Assembly (NCBI RefSeq): GCF_900107125.1
Contig: NZ_FNOU01000002.1
Coordinates: forward strand, 186,001 to 250,000
Direction of reading: 5' to 3'
Length of the DNA stretch: 64,000 bases
From: Eubacterium barkeri
GTDB lineage: Bacteria > Bacillota > Clostridia > Eubacteriales > Eubacteriaceae
Both the position numbers and the translations under genes were made by a program. The first letter of the stretch is position 1; every line of letters begins with the position of its first letter. Below, in pieces: positions 33,303 through 41,572 of the stretch. The notes under the pieces are model-generated. The model did no database searches and was not told the origin of the DNA. It saw only the letters and a list, made by a program, of their open reading frames with translations.

Positions 33303-35216
33303 TTATTTTAAGGTTAATCCCTTGGACCCAATTCCTTCTTTAAGCTTTGCCTTGAAATCTTCTAATGTTAACTGTTCCTGCTCTCCCGTATCCCGGTTTC
33401 GGATGGTTAAAATATCACTGTCCATTTCCTTGTCGCCAATCACCAGCATATAGGGTACCTTTTGCATCTGGGCTTCCCGGATACGATAACCAATTTTTTC
33501 GTCCCGGAAATCGATATCGACGCGGATATCATTTTCCTGGAGCTCTGCAGCGATTTTTCGTGCAAAGGCATCGTGCTTATCGGATACAGGGATCAGCTCG
33601 ACTTGAACAGGTGCCAGCCATAATGGGAATTTCCCAGCAAAATGCTCAATCAGGATACCGAAGAAACGTTCGATGCTACCAAAGATGGTTCGGTGGATAA
33701 TAACCGGGCGATGCTTTTCCCCATCACTTCCGACATAGGTTAAATCAAAGCGTTCGGGCATTTGGAAATCCAATTGAATCGTCCCACACTGCCAGGTCCG
33801 CCCAATACTGTCTTCCAGATGGAAATCAATTTTAGGACCGTAGAAAGCGCCGTCACCTGGATTAATCACATAGTTAATCCCTTTGGCGTCCAATGCCTCC
33901 CGGAGGGCTTCCGTCGCTGTTTCCCAATCTTCATCATTCCCCATGGAATCTTCCGGACGGGTGGACAACTCAACCTTGTATTTAAAGCCAAAGATGTTAT
34001 AAACATCATCGGCTAATTCAATAACAGATGTTACTTCTTCTTTGATCTGGGACTGCATCATAAAGATATGGGCATCGTCTTGGGTAAAGGTTCGGACACG
34101 CATAAGCCCATGGAGGGCACCGCTGAGTTCATGGCGGTGGACCTGGCCTAATTCCCCGGCCCGAATCGGTAATTCCCGATAGCTATGCTGTGTACTATTA
34201 TAAACCAGCATCCCTCCAGGACAGTTCATGGGCTTAACCGCAAACTCCTGGCCATCAATTTCAGTAAAGTACATATTCTCTTTATAGTGGTCCCAGTGGC
34301 CAGAGCGCTTCCATAAATCAGCATTGAGCATAATCGGTGTTTTTATTTCCACATAACCCCGGCGGCGGTGTTCCTGGCGCCAGTAATTTTCCAGCTCGTT
34401 TCGTACGACCATTCCCTTGGGATGGAAAAATGGGAAACCCGGGCCTTCTTCATGAAGGGAGAAAAGCCCCAATTCCTTACCAAGCTTTCGATGATCGCGT
34501 TTTTTTGCTTCTTCAAGACGTTCTAAATGCTCATCAAGCATTGATTTTTTAGGAAAAGCAACCCCATAAATCCGTTGGAGCATCTTATTGTTGGAATCGC
34601 CATGCCAATAAGCTCCTGCTAAACTGAGGATTTTAAATGCCTTAATCTGAGAAGCATTTAAAAGATGGGGACCGGCACAGAGATCTGCCCATTCTCCTTG
34701 TCCATAAAATGAAATAACGGCATCCTCAGGCAAATTGTTAATCAATTCCGTTTTGTAGGTTTCCCCTTCCTTTTCTGCCCATTCCAAGGCTTCCTTTCGG
34801 GACATTTCATAATAGTTGATATCCGGAGCTTCCTTAACAATTTTCTTCATTTCAGACTCAATGGTTTTGAAATCCTCGGGAGTCAGGACATGCTCCATAT
34901 CAATATCGTAGTAAAAGCCATTATCAATGGCAGGTCCGATGGTTAGTTGGGCATCGGGCCAAATCCGTTTGATGGCCTGGGCCATTAAATGGGATGCGGA
35001 ATGCCAAAATGCATGCTTTCCACCAGCATCTTCAAAGGTTAATAAATTCAGTTGACAATCTTCTGTGATGGGCCGACGTACATCAATGACCTTTCCGTCG
35101 ACCTCACCAGCCATAAGGTTCCTGGCTAATCCTGGGCTGATGTCCTTGGCAATATCATATACTGTTGTGCCAGAGGCATATTCACGAATACTTCCATCTT
35201 TTAAAGTAATATTCAT
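33303..35216 (-). CDS. thrS: Threonyl-tRNA synthetase
   Basis: 637-aa class II synthetase with N-terminal TGS domain (residues 1-62), editing domain (GHASHLMAQAIKR-like AFWHSASHLMAQAIK), catalytic core with the zinc Cys in NCPGGMLVYN and His in HRHELSGALHG, and the C-terminal anticodon domain (ADLQENDIRVDIDFRDEKIG-like region). AGGAGAACTTAACACA before MNITLKDG sets the start at 35216; a longer open frame to 35288 only reads through the leader terminator. Confidence 0.97.
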   Translation of the reverse strand: MNITLKDGSIREYASGTTVYDIAKDISPGLARNLMAGEVDGKVIDVRRPITEDCQLNLLTFEDAGGKHAFWHSASHLMAQAIKRIWPDAQLTIGPAIDNGFYYDIDMEHVLTPEDFKTIESEMKKIVKEAPDINYYEMSRKEALEWAEKEGETYKTELINNLPEDAVISFYGQGEWADLCAGPHLLNASQIKAFKILSLAGAYWHGDSNNKMLQRIYGVAFPKKSMLDEHLERLEEAKKRDHRKLGKELGLFSLHEEGPGFPFFHPKGMVVRNELENYWRQEHRRRGYVEIKTPIMLNADLWKRSGHWDHYKENMYFTEIDGQEFAVKPMNCPGGMLVYNSTQHSYRELPIRAGELGQVHRHELSGALHGLMRVRTFTQDDAHIFMMQSQIKEEVTSVIELADDVYNIFGFKYKVELSTRPEDSMGNDEDWETATEALREALDAKGINYVINPGDGAFYGPKIDFHLEDSIGRTWQCGTIQLDFQMPERFDLTYVGSDGEKHRPVIIHRTIFGSIERFFGILIEHFAGKFPLWLAPVQVELIPVSDKHDAFARKIAAELQENDIRVDIDFRDEKIGYRIREAQMQKVPYMLVIGDKEMDSDILTIRNRDTGEQEQLTLEDFKAKLKEGIGSKGLTLK

Positions 35217-35233
35217 TGTGTTAAGTTCTCCTT

Positions 35234-35474
35234 CTTCATTATAATACAAAAAATCCCTTTGTGACTTCACAATCACAAAGGGACGCAATTAACGTGGTTC
35301 CACCCTTTTTGGCATTTCTGCCCACTTCATTCCCGGGATAACGGAGATCCTCCGGGCCAGTATTTCCCCTGGCCAACTCCTGGGCTGGTCATCATTAGTC
35401 CTTTTCCCAATACTTCCAGCATATGTATCCGGTCTCTGTAAAAAAGATGCTAATGAACGTCCCAATCATCATTT
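35234..35474 (-). promoter_or_regulatory. T-box leader of thrS
   Basis: On the minus strand the T-box AAGGGTGGAACCACG (35308-35294) is followed by a strong terminator, AATCCCTTTGTGA with TCACAAAGGGATT plus T-run in either reading (35250-35285). Upstream lies stem I (ACAGAGACCGG). tRNA-Thr is the expected effector; I could not place the specifier codon with confidence. Confidence 0.93.
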
Positions 35475-35480
35475 TAAATC

Positions 35481-35509
35481 ATTATAGACAAAATGATGCA
35501 ATTAATCAA
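35481..35509 (-). promoter_or_regulatory. Promoter of thrS
   Basis: On the minus strand TTGATT (35509-35504), 17-bp spacer, TATAAT (35486-35481), placing the transcription start just before the T-box leader. Confidence 0.75.
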
Positions 35510-35573
35510 TTGTTTTTTGAAAGAAAAAGGCATAAAATATGAAATAAAGATTGTTTTGAGAGGAGTCGATTTA

Positions 35574-36476
35574 TTGAACGTTGATTTTTCGTATATTATT
35601 GGACCGTTGATTGGTGGTATCATTGGGCTCATTACCAATGGTATTGCCATCCGCATGCTTTTTAGGCCCTTACATCCGATTAAAATTTTTAATCACACCT
35701 TGCCTTTTACACCAGGAATCATCCCTAAGGAAAAGGCCCGTATTGCAAAATCCTGTGGGGATGTTGTGGGTGAGATTTTAATTAATGAAAGTGTCCTGTC
35801 TGAAAATCTGCTGTCTGTGGAAATGGATAATAAAATTTCCGGATTTTTAGATCATCTCGTTGATGATTATAAGGAGAGTACGCTCACTGTCCAGGACGTA
35901 TTATGTAAGGCCTTTGATACTGATCGAACAGATGCTTATATTGAAAAAGCACAAACGGGTTTGATTGAACTTATCTATAAAAAAGCCTGCTCTTTGGATC
36001 TAGGGGCCTCTGTTGCCGAGGCCGCTATTGCAGAAGTCCAAAAAAATCCCCTGTACAGCACCTTTTCATTTCTCATCAGTGAAGACGCAGTGGTTGGAAT
36101 GAAAGAAAAAATCCGGGTCATGGTCGATGATATGGTTTTTGACCAAGGGAAGGATTTAATTTCGGAAGCGGTCGTCCGTGAGAGTGACGGACTGCTCCAC
36201 GTTCGCTTAGTGGATCTCTATGAGGACTATGGGCATAAAGTTCCAATCGTTAAGGAAAGGATACTTGGCCTTTATCATACCATCGTTCAAAATTCTTTAG
36301 CGAAGATTCTGCAAGCTGTGGATCTCTCTAAATTAGTGGAAGATCGTATTAATGGCTTTGATGTTTTAGAACTAGAACATATCCTTTTGGGGATTATGAA
36401 AAAAGAGCTCAATGCCATTGTGTGGCTCGGAGGGCTTTTAGGCTTGATTATGGGATTCATTATGAATTTCTTTTAA
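35574..36476 (+). CDS. DUF445 family membrane protein
   Basis: 300-aa protein with N- and C-terminal transmembrane segments (GPLIGGIIGLITNGIAIRML near 9-28; LGGLLGLIMGFIMNFF at the end) around a soluble region, the layout of DUF445/YheB-like proteins. Function unknown. The start is TTG at 35574, set by AGGAG 8 nt upstream; the open frame reaches back to 35493 through the divergent thrS promoter region, which is unlikely to be coding. Confidence 0.82.
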   Translation: MNVDFSYIIGPLIGGIIGLITNGIAIRMLFRPLHPIKIFNHTLPFTPGIIPKEKARIAKSCGDVVGEILINESVLSENLLSVEMDNKISGFLDHLVDDYKESTLTVQDVLCKAFDTDRTDAYIEKAQTGLIELIYKKACSLDLGASVAEAAIAEVQKNPLYSTFSFLISEDAVVGMKEKIRVMVDDMVFDQGKDLISEAVVRESDGLLHVRLVDLYEDYGHKVPIVKERILGLYHTIVQNSLAKILQAVDLSKLVEDRINGFDVLELEHILLGIMKKELNAIVWLGGLLGLIMGFIMNFF

Positions 36477-36541
36477 AGGCAATGTTTCCAAACCACTGAA
36501 ATTACGTTATAATAAAGGAAAACTTTGGAAAGGAGATTTAC

Positions 36542-36853
36542 ATGGAAGAACAAAAGTTTGATGAAATGATTCGTGAGACTGAGGCAGAGAATGCTCAAAA
36601 GACACCACAGAAATACACTGACCCAGAAAAGAATAAAGGTGCGTGGAAGGCAAAAATCATCGCGGGGTTGATCTTTGCCGTTGCACTCTTTGGATTTGGC
36701 TTCTATTTTGGGGTTAAGTATGGCATCCAGATGTACCGTATGAGCTACCAGATTTCCCTCTTTTTAGCTTGGTTCCTCCCCTTGCTCATCATTCTTCTCA
36801 TTGTTGCCGCCGTGATTTATTTCAAGGTTCGCAAGAAATTAAAAAACGATTAA
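36542..36853 (+). CDS. Small two-helix membrane protein, unknown
   Basis: 103-aa protein with a charged N-terminus (residues 1-38), two transmembrane helices (about 40-60 and 72-96) and a short basic tail (KVRKKLKND). AAAGGAG lies 7 nt before the ATG, supporting expression. I do not recognise a family. It stands alone between the DUF445 gene and a bidirectional terminator; a TATAAT is present at 36508-36513. Confidence 0.7.
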   Translation: MEEQKFDEMIRETEAENAQKTPQKYTDPEKNKGAWKAKIIAGLIFAVALFGFGFYFGVKYGIQMYRMSYQISLFLAWFLPLLIILLIVAAVIYFKVRKKLKND

Positions 36854-36857
36854 AGAC

Positions 36858-36906
36858 AAAACCTCAATCATCCTTTTCTAAAATATTCTGGGATGATTGA
36901 GGTTTT
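36858..36906. terminator. Bidirectional terminator
   Basis: AAAACCTCAATCATCC (36858-36873) and GGATGATTGAGGTTTT (36891-36906) form a perfect 16-bp stem with A and T runs on each side, serving the small membrane protein gene and the convergent M23 peptidase gene. Confidence 0.92.
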
Positions 36907-36913
36907 TCATTTT

Positions 36914-38152
36914 TTATAAGAAGTTCAATGGATTCACAAAATCCCCATTTGAATTCATAAAACTTAAATGAAGATGGGCACCAAAAGAAGCCCCTGTATT
37001 TCCCACATAACCAATGACTTGTCCCTGGGTGACATATTCCCCTGCAGATACTGCAAGTTCATTTTGATGGGCATACAGCGTGGAATAACCATCATCATGG
37101 GCAATGATGACACAATTACCATATCCTCCAGCATATCGTGCTAAAGTAACACGACCACTTGCCGCCGCATAAATAGGCGAACCAAAAGCGGCACCAATAT
37201 CGATTCCCATATGATTGGTACTCGCCCCTTCTCCAGGGGATTCCCGGGGGCCAAAGTAATCTGTGATGGTATAATAATCCGATGGCCATCGATACCCCGT
37301 CGTCGCGGCGCCACCGCCGGAACCACTGCCTCCGGTTCCGCCAGTATCTCCAGAGGTGCTACCCCCTCCGGACGGGCCACCATCACTTCCCCCCTCTGAT
37401 GGGCCGGGTGATGTATCGACCGAACCGGCGGTATCTCGCACAATAGCGGAGAGCTCCGCTTCTGCCGCTGCAATTTCAGCATTTCTTGTGGCCAGCTCTT
37501 CCCTGGCGGCTTCCAAAACCCCTCCATTTTGAGCCAACAATGTTTGTTGTTGAGCCTTGATATTTTCCTGTCCGACTAAAAGCGCCTGCTGTTCACTTTT
37601 GGCTAATTCCACAGCGGCACGCTGGGATACCAACTCTTTATTTTTTGTGTCTATGGTAGATAATGTGTTCTTGACTTGATTCACCGATTTTTGGTCTGCC
37701 GTCATGATTGAGGCAATCATATCAATTTTTGTCAGGAAATCCGTCATCCCCGTTGAGGAAAAAAGAATTTCCAGGTAAGATTCATTACCATACATATACA
37801 TGACCCGCAGGCGCTCCTCTAGTCCAAGCTGCTGTTGTCCTAGGGTTACATTCAAAGTATCTAATTCCCCCTGCGTCGACTGCATGCTTTGGTTAAGGGT
37901 GTTAATTTGGCCGTTGAGTGTGTCCATTTGGGCCTGTAAATTTGAAATGGCAGAATTTGATTTTTCTAATTCAGAGTTGATTCCCTCTATTGTGGTTTGG
38001 GTCATATCAATTTGATATTGAGCTGCTGCGGCCTTATCCTGGGCCTCTTTCTTTTGTTGTTCTAACTCTGCCTGTGAAGCTGCAAGGACTCCTGGCGCCA
38101 GAATAGAAAAAGAAAGAATCAGCATGACTAAGAGACTAAATTTTTTCATCAT
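36914..38152 (-). CDS. Murein hydrolase activator-like protein: coiled coil + M23 peptidase
   Basis: 412-aa exported protein with a signal peptide (residues 1-24), a long PcsB/EnvC-type coiled coil (25-230) containing the block LEERLRVMYMYGNESYLEIL, a Gly/Ser-rich linker (about 245-290) and a C-terminal LytM/M23 metallopeptidase domain with zinc motifs HMGIDIG, LYAHQNE and HLHLSF. It probably cleaves or activates cleavage of peptidoglycan cross-bridges at division. The coiled coil is homologous to that of the next gene. Confidence 0.88.
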   Translation of the reverse strand: MMKKFSLLVMLILSFSILAPGVLAASQAELEQQKKEAQDKAAAAQYQIDMTQTTIEGINSELEKSNSAISNLQAQMDTLNGQINTLNQSMQSTQGELDTLNVTLGQQQLGLEERLRVMYMYGNESYLEILFSSTGMTDFLTKIDMIASIMTADQKSVNQVKNTLSTIDTKNKELVSQRAAVELAKSEQQALLVGQENIKAQQQTLLAQNGGVLEAAREELATRNAEIAAAEAELSAIVRDTAGSVDTSPGPSEGGSDGGPSGGGSTSGDTGGTGGSGSGGGAATTGYRWPSDYYTITDYFGPRESPGEGASTNHMGIDIGAAFGSPIYAAASGRVTLARYAGGYGNCVIIAHDDGYSTLYAHQNELAVSAGEYVTQGQVIGYVGNTGASFGAHLHLSFMNSNGDFVNPLNFL

Positions 38153-38194
38153 ACACCTTTTTTTATTATGCTATTATCAATCATTCATTCTTTC

Positions 38195-39202
38195 CTAAAA
38201 ATACCAATTTCCACCGATATTAACAGAGCCACTGGTTTGATAGCTTCTGAAACTCATATATGGATGGCTTCTGACGCCACCTTCCATACAATCCCGTACG
38301 GCCTGTCTTACTTCAGGGATTTCTGCTCCGAGATATTGTGTGTAATAACCATCCAGGTAAGAAGCAAACTGTCCTGGTGCCGTTAAAACACCTAAAGCCG
38401 TTGAACCACCCCAGGCCCCGGAATCCACCCGGTTCATTACACAGCTGATAACCGCCAAGGATCCCTCATAGGAGGTACCGCCTTCATGGGCAACAATGGC
38501 ACAGATTGTATCAAAATCCGATGCACTTGCACTCTGAGTACCATTTCCAGCTGTAACTGATGAGCTACCACCTGCGGCTGAAGTCACATTTTTACTATTC
38601 TCATAAGTTGCCTGTGCTTCTGTATTTGAGGCTAAAAGCTGCTCTTTTTGCTGTGACAGATTGTCGAGTGTTGCTTGATTGCTTTGCTGTGATTGAGATG
38701 CCATAATCAACATGGCATGTTTGGTATTGAGAAGCTGCGTTTTTTCCTCTATTTGAGCACGTAGAGTCTTTAAGTTGTCCATTACCTGGCGATCCGCCTT
38801 TAAAATAGAGGCAACCATATCGGCCCGGGTAAAGAAGTCCGTTAAATCTTCAGAGGTGAAAAGCACTTCCAAATAACTGTCACCACCAAACATATACATG
38901 ACACGCATCCGTTCTTCTAGCTCTGCCCTGGATTGATCCATAATGGTGTTCATCGTATCAATTTCCGATTGTGTGGCATTAACTTCGTCGGTCAGGGTGA
39001 TAACCTGTGAATTGAGAGCTTCTTGCTGTCCCTGAAGAGTGGCGATGGAAGTATCTGCTTTTTTTAACTCAGCAACAATACCGTCAATGGTACTCTGGCT
39101 CATGTCTAACTGTGTGGTGATCTCCCCTTCTGCACACACAGGATGGCATACTGCTAAGAAACAGAGTATCATCATGATTATAAATTGTGATTTTCTTTTC
39201 AT
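38195..39202 (-). CDS. Cell wall hydrolase: PcsB-type coiled coil + SleB-like domain
   Basis: 335-aa exported protein. Signal peptide (about 1-25), coiled coil (30-190) homologous to the M23 protein next to it (shared LEERMRVMYMFGGDSYLEVL), short Ser/Ala/Gly linker, then a SleB/CwlJ-type hydrolase domain (FDTICAIVAHEGGTSYEG onward, with the conserved Glu) that is nearly identical to the C-terminus of the following G5-domain protein. The ATG at 39202 has AAAGGG 6 nt upstream; a TTG at 39217 is less likely. It is a natural hybrid of its two neighbours. Confidence 0.87.
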   Translation of the reverse strand: MKRKSQFIIMMILCFLAVCHPVCAEGEITTQLDMSQSTIDGIVAELKKADTSIATLQGQQEALNSQVITLTDEVNATQSEIDTMNTIMDQSRAELEERMRVMYMFGGDSYLEVLFTSEDLTDFFTRADMVASILKADRQVMDNLKTLRAQIEEKTQLLNTKHAMLIMASQSQQSNQATLDNLSQQKEQLLASNTEAQATYENSKNVTSAAGGSSSVTAGNGTQSASASDFDTICAIVAHEGGTSYEGSLAVISCVMNRVDSGAWGGSTALGVLTAPGQFASYLDGYYTQYLGAEIPEVRQAVRDCMEGGVRSHPYMSFRSYQTSGSVNIGGNWYF

Positions 39203-39214
39203 AGGCAACCCTTT

Positions 39215-39258
39215 CAAAAAAACCCATTAAGGGTCGTTGTCCATAGACAACGGCCCTT
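39215..39258 (-). terminator. Hairpin terminator between the two SleB-domain genes
   Basis: On the minus strand AAGGGCCGTTGTC pairs with GACAACGACCCTT around TATG, followed after 6 nt by T7. It lies between a short open frame (39265-39345) and the downstream hydrolase, so it may attenuate or end the short transcript. Confidence 0.75.
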
Positions 39259-39264
39259 GCTTCG

Positions 39265-39345
39265 TTATTGTTTTTCTAAACTGCTGTGTGGCCTCCAGCG
39301 AAAAATTACCATGGCGGCAATTAGTGATGAAATCATATGTAACAT
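39265..39345 (-). CDS. Candidate 26-aa membrane peptide
   Basis: A short open frame encodes MLHMISSLIAAMVIFRWRPH followed by SSLEKQ: a hydrophobic segment and a charged tail. GGAGGG lies 6 nt before the ATG and a strong terminator follows the stop, so it resembles a self-contained small gene. The layout recalls small hydrophobic peptides such as type I toxins, but no antisense RNA was identified and no family is recognised. Confidence 0.4.
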   Translation of the reverse strand: MLHMISSLIAAMVIFRWRPHSSLEKQ

Positions 39346-39366
39346 CTTCTTCCCTCCATTACGTTA

Positions 39367-40770
39367 TTAGAAATACCAGTTTCCACAAATGTTAACAGAG
39401 CCGCTGGTTTGATAGCTTCTAAAGCTGGTGTAAGAGTGACTGCGGACACCGTTTTCCATACAGTCTTTGACGGCCTGTCTTACCTCGGGAATATCCGCAC
39501 CTAAATATTGCCTATAATATCCATCGAGATAGGAAGCAAATTGTCCTGGTGCCGTTAATACGCTTACAGCATCACGACCGCCCCAGGCACCAGAGTCGAC
39601 GCGATTCATCACGCAGCTGATAACACCCATAGCACCCTCATAGGAAGTGCCGCCTTCGTGGGCAACAATGGCACAAATTAAATCAAAATCAGACGGATTA
39701 ATGGATTCAGTGGCATTCCCAGTGCTATTTCCGCTATTGCCAGTGTTATCCTCTGGCGTTTCTGTTGGCGTTTCCGTATCAGGAGTTGGGGTTGGTTCTG
39801 GCTCACTTGGTTTACTTTCCTCAACAACTGCTTTTTTAGTTCCTACTTCGATCACTTCGTTAACGGGATTGGTTGTTTCATCAGAAATCGTTTCCCGAGA
39901 AACTTCAACACCATCCTCATAGGTAACACGGATGACCAATTTACGGGAACCATTAACACCCTTAGTGAGGACATTTTTAACACCTTCATCTAGATCGGTA
40001 TTTTCTTTTATTTCTGTACTAAATGGAATACTTGTTTCCGTTACAAGATCTTCACTGGTTGTTGTTACCTTGGTTCCAATTTGTACGATTTGGTTTACGG
40101 GTTCCTTTGTGACCACATTTGAGACGTTCACCCGATCCGTTTCATTGCCATCTTTGTAGGTTACCCGATCCGTGATGGTGCTGACGCCATTTTCTCCCAA
40201 CGTCGTTACTTCACTACTTCCCTTGGCTAAGTCAGCATTTTGGACTTCCTGGGTTGCAAAGGCAATGCTTTCTGTCCGGGTTTCATCCTTGGTCATCACG
40301 CGCGTAACTTTGATGTTTGAAACATCCGTGGTTAATGCAGCAGTCGTAGAGGGGGTTACCAAATCCTCTGTCCCTAGGGAAATGTTATTCTCATTTAAGA
40401 CATCTCCTACTGTTCCCGAAGATGAGGTAAAAGCAATTTTTTGCCCATCTACTTCGATATTTCCACTAACCTTCTGCTTGATGCTGACCTCAGATACATT
40501 TCGTACCTTTGCATCTAAATCAACACTATAGCTATAATGATTTTCATCAACAGTATATCCTTCTTTCGTCAGAAGGTCACGCACCGTTAGTTGAGTTTTC
40601 CCTGTAACAGCCTTAGTTTGAACGCTTCCATTGGCTCCAGAATTCGTGTCATAGCTGATATCCACACGTTTGTTCATGTTAGCAAAGCAGGTCATTCCGG
40701 TGAGTACAGCCAGAATCGCGATGACTATAAATGCGATGATCTTCTTCTTGTTCTTTGCGATAAATTCCAT
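39367..40770 (-). CDS. Cell wall hydrolase with ubiquitin-like/DUF348, two G5 and SleB-like domains
   Basis: 467-aa membrane-anchored or exported protein: basic N-terminus and TM helix (8-30), two DUF348 ubiquitin-like repeats (about 45-95 and 100-150), two G5 domains (about 158-232 and 238-312; internal repeats around VTYKDGNETDRVNVS and VTYEDGVEVSRETIS), a Pro/Thr/Glu-rich linker (320-350) and a C-terminal SleB-like domain with AHEGGTSYEG. It resembles YabE/Rpf-type wall remodelling proteins. G5 domains often bind wall sugars or zinc. AAAGGAAG precedes the ATG. Confidence 0.88.
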   Translation of the reverse strand: MEFIAKNKKKIIAFIVIAILAVLTGMTCFANMNKRVDISYDTNSGANGSVQTKAVTGKTQLTVRDLLTKEGYTVDENHYSYSVDLDAKVRNVSEVSIKQKVSGNIEVDGQKIAFTSSSGTVGDVLNENNISLGTEDLVTPSTTAALTTDVSNIKVTRVMTKDETRTESIAFATQEVQNADLAKGSSEVTTLGENGVSTITDRVTYKDGNETDRVNVSNVVTKEPVNQIVQIGTKVTTTSEDLVTETSIPFSTEIKENTDLDEGVKNVLTKGVNGSRKLVIRVTYEDGVEVSRETISDETTNPVNEVIEVGTKKAVVEESKPSEPEPTPTPDTETPTETPEDNTGNSGNSTGNATESINPSDFDLICAIVAHEGGTSYEGAMGVISCVMNRVDSGAWGGRDAVSVLTAPGQFASYLDGYYRQYLGADIPEVRQAVKDCMENGVRSHSYTSFRSYQTSGSVNICGNWYF

Positions 40771-40789
40771 GAGTCTTCCTTTCTTAATC

Positions 40790-40805
40790 GTTCGTGTATA
40801 CGAAC
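40790..40805. repeat. Palindrome in the promoter region of the G5-SleB gene
   Basis: GTTCGT (40790-40795) and ACGAAC (40800-40805) are perfect inverted arms around GTAT. On the minus strand it directly follows TTGACT, where the promoter spacer would be, so it is a candidate operator. Confidence 0.45.
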
Positions 40806-40892
40806 AGTCAACTTGATATGTCTAAATGGTAACAGGATTGTATCACTTCGGCAAGAAGGTCTTTCGGGAAATAATTTTGGAAATAATTCTAT

Positions 40893-40921
40893 AAAAAAAA
40901 CGCTGTTTCACCAGCGTTTTT
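40893..40921 (-). terminator. Terminator of the V-ATPase operon
   Basis: On the minus strand AAAACGCTG pairs with CAGCGTTTT around a 6-nt loop, followed by T8, just after the subunit D stop. Confidence 0.88.
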
Positions 40922-40932
40922 AGTGCGTATCG

Positions 40933-41559
40933 TTACTTTTGATTGTGTTTCTTTACCTTTTTGATTCTAAAGTTTTCTTCTCGATCCTTTTCTTCGATGC
41001 TTTCTTCGATATATTTAATTGTCGTTTTAAGCTTTGGAATCTGAATTTTATCCAGTGCATTGGCACTTTTCTGTGTTTTTTTAATTTCCACACTGAGTCT
41101 AAAGGCCGTTCCTTCAATTTCTGCAAGTCGGTAAGAAAGCTCTTTGACCTCGTTAAACTTGGCTATTGCAACATCTAATGCTGGATTGTTTTCATAAAAT
41201 CCATAGGGCAGGTTCAGCGCTTCTTTGTCGGACTCTGGAATAACCAACTCTGGAATATCGACCCCCATGACACTACGGGTCCGTGTATCAAAGGGGACTT
41301 CAGGAGGAATAGATAGAGCGAACTCATCAAGATGATTCAGTCCCATGCTTATGGTCACCTGTTGGAGTGCAATATAAGCCTCTTTAAACGTCTCCCCTAT
41401 TTTAGCTTCAATTTCTTCAGACTGCTGTACCAACTTCATAATTTCCTGAATCAAGACAGTTCTTTTTTTATCTAAAAGATTATATCCTTTGGTTGAAAAA
41501 GAAAGACGTGCCTTGCTCTTGATCAAGTTGGCTTTTGTGGGTGTTATTTTTAAAGCCAT
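40933..41559 (-). CDS. ntpD: V-type ATP synthase subunit D
   Basis: 208-aa central-stalk subunit, mostly helical with long coiled-coil N- and C-terminal helices, transmitting rotation between the A3B3 head and the membrane ring. Typical start pattern (TPTKANLIKSKARLSFSTKG). Last gene of the nine-gene operon. GGGAGG lies 8 nt before the ATG. Confidence 0.94.
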   Translation of the reverse strand: MALKITPTKANLIKSKARLSFSTKGYNLLDKKRTVLIQEIMKLVQQSEEIEAKIGETFKEAYIALQQVTISMGLNHLDEFALSIPPEVPFDTRTRSVMGVDIPELVIPESDKEALNLPYGFYENNPALDVAIAKFNEVKELSYRLAEIEGTAFRLSVEIKKTQKSANALDKIQIPKLKTTIKYIEESIEEKDREENFRIKKVKKHNQK

Positions 41560-41572
41560 AGGAATCGCCTCC

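Noticed and set aside
35217-35288. N-terminal extension of ThrRS
   Set aside because: The extra 24 codons pass through the T-box terminator and lack a ribosome-binding site; AGGAGAA directs the start to 35216.
37300-37450. Possible DNA repeat or CRISPR-like array
   Set aside because: The repetition is the coding sequence of a Gly/Ser-rich linker in the M23 protein; there are no regular repeats and spacers.
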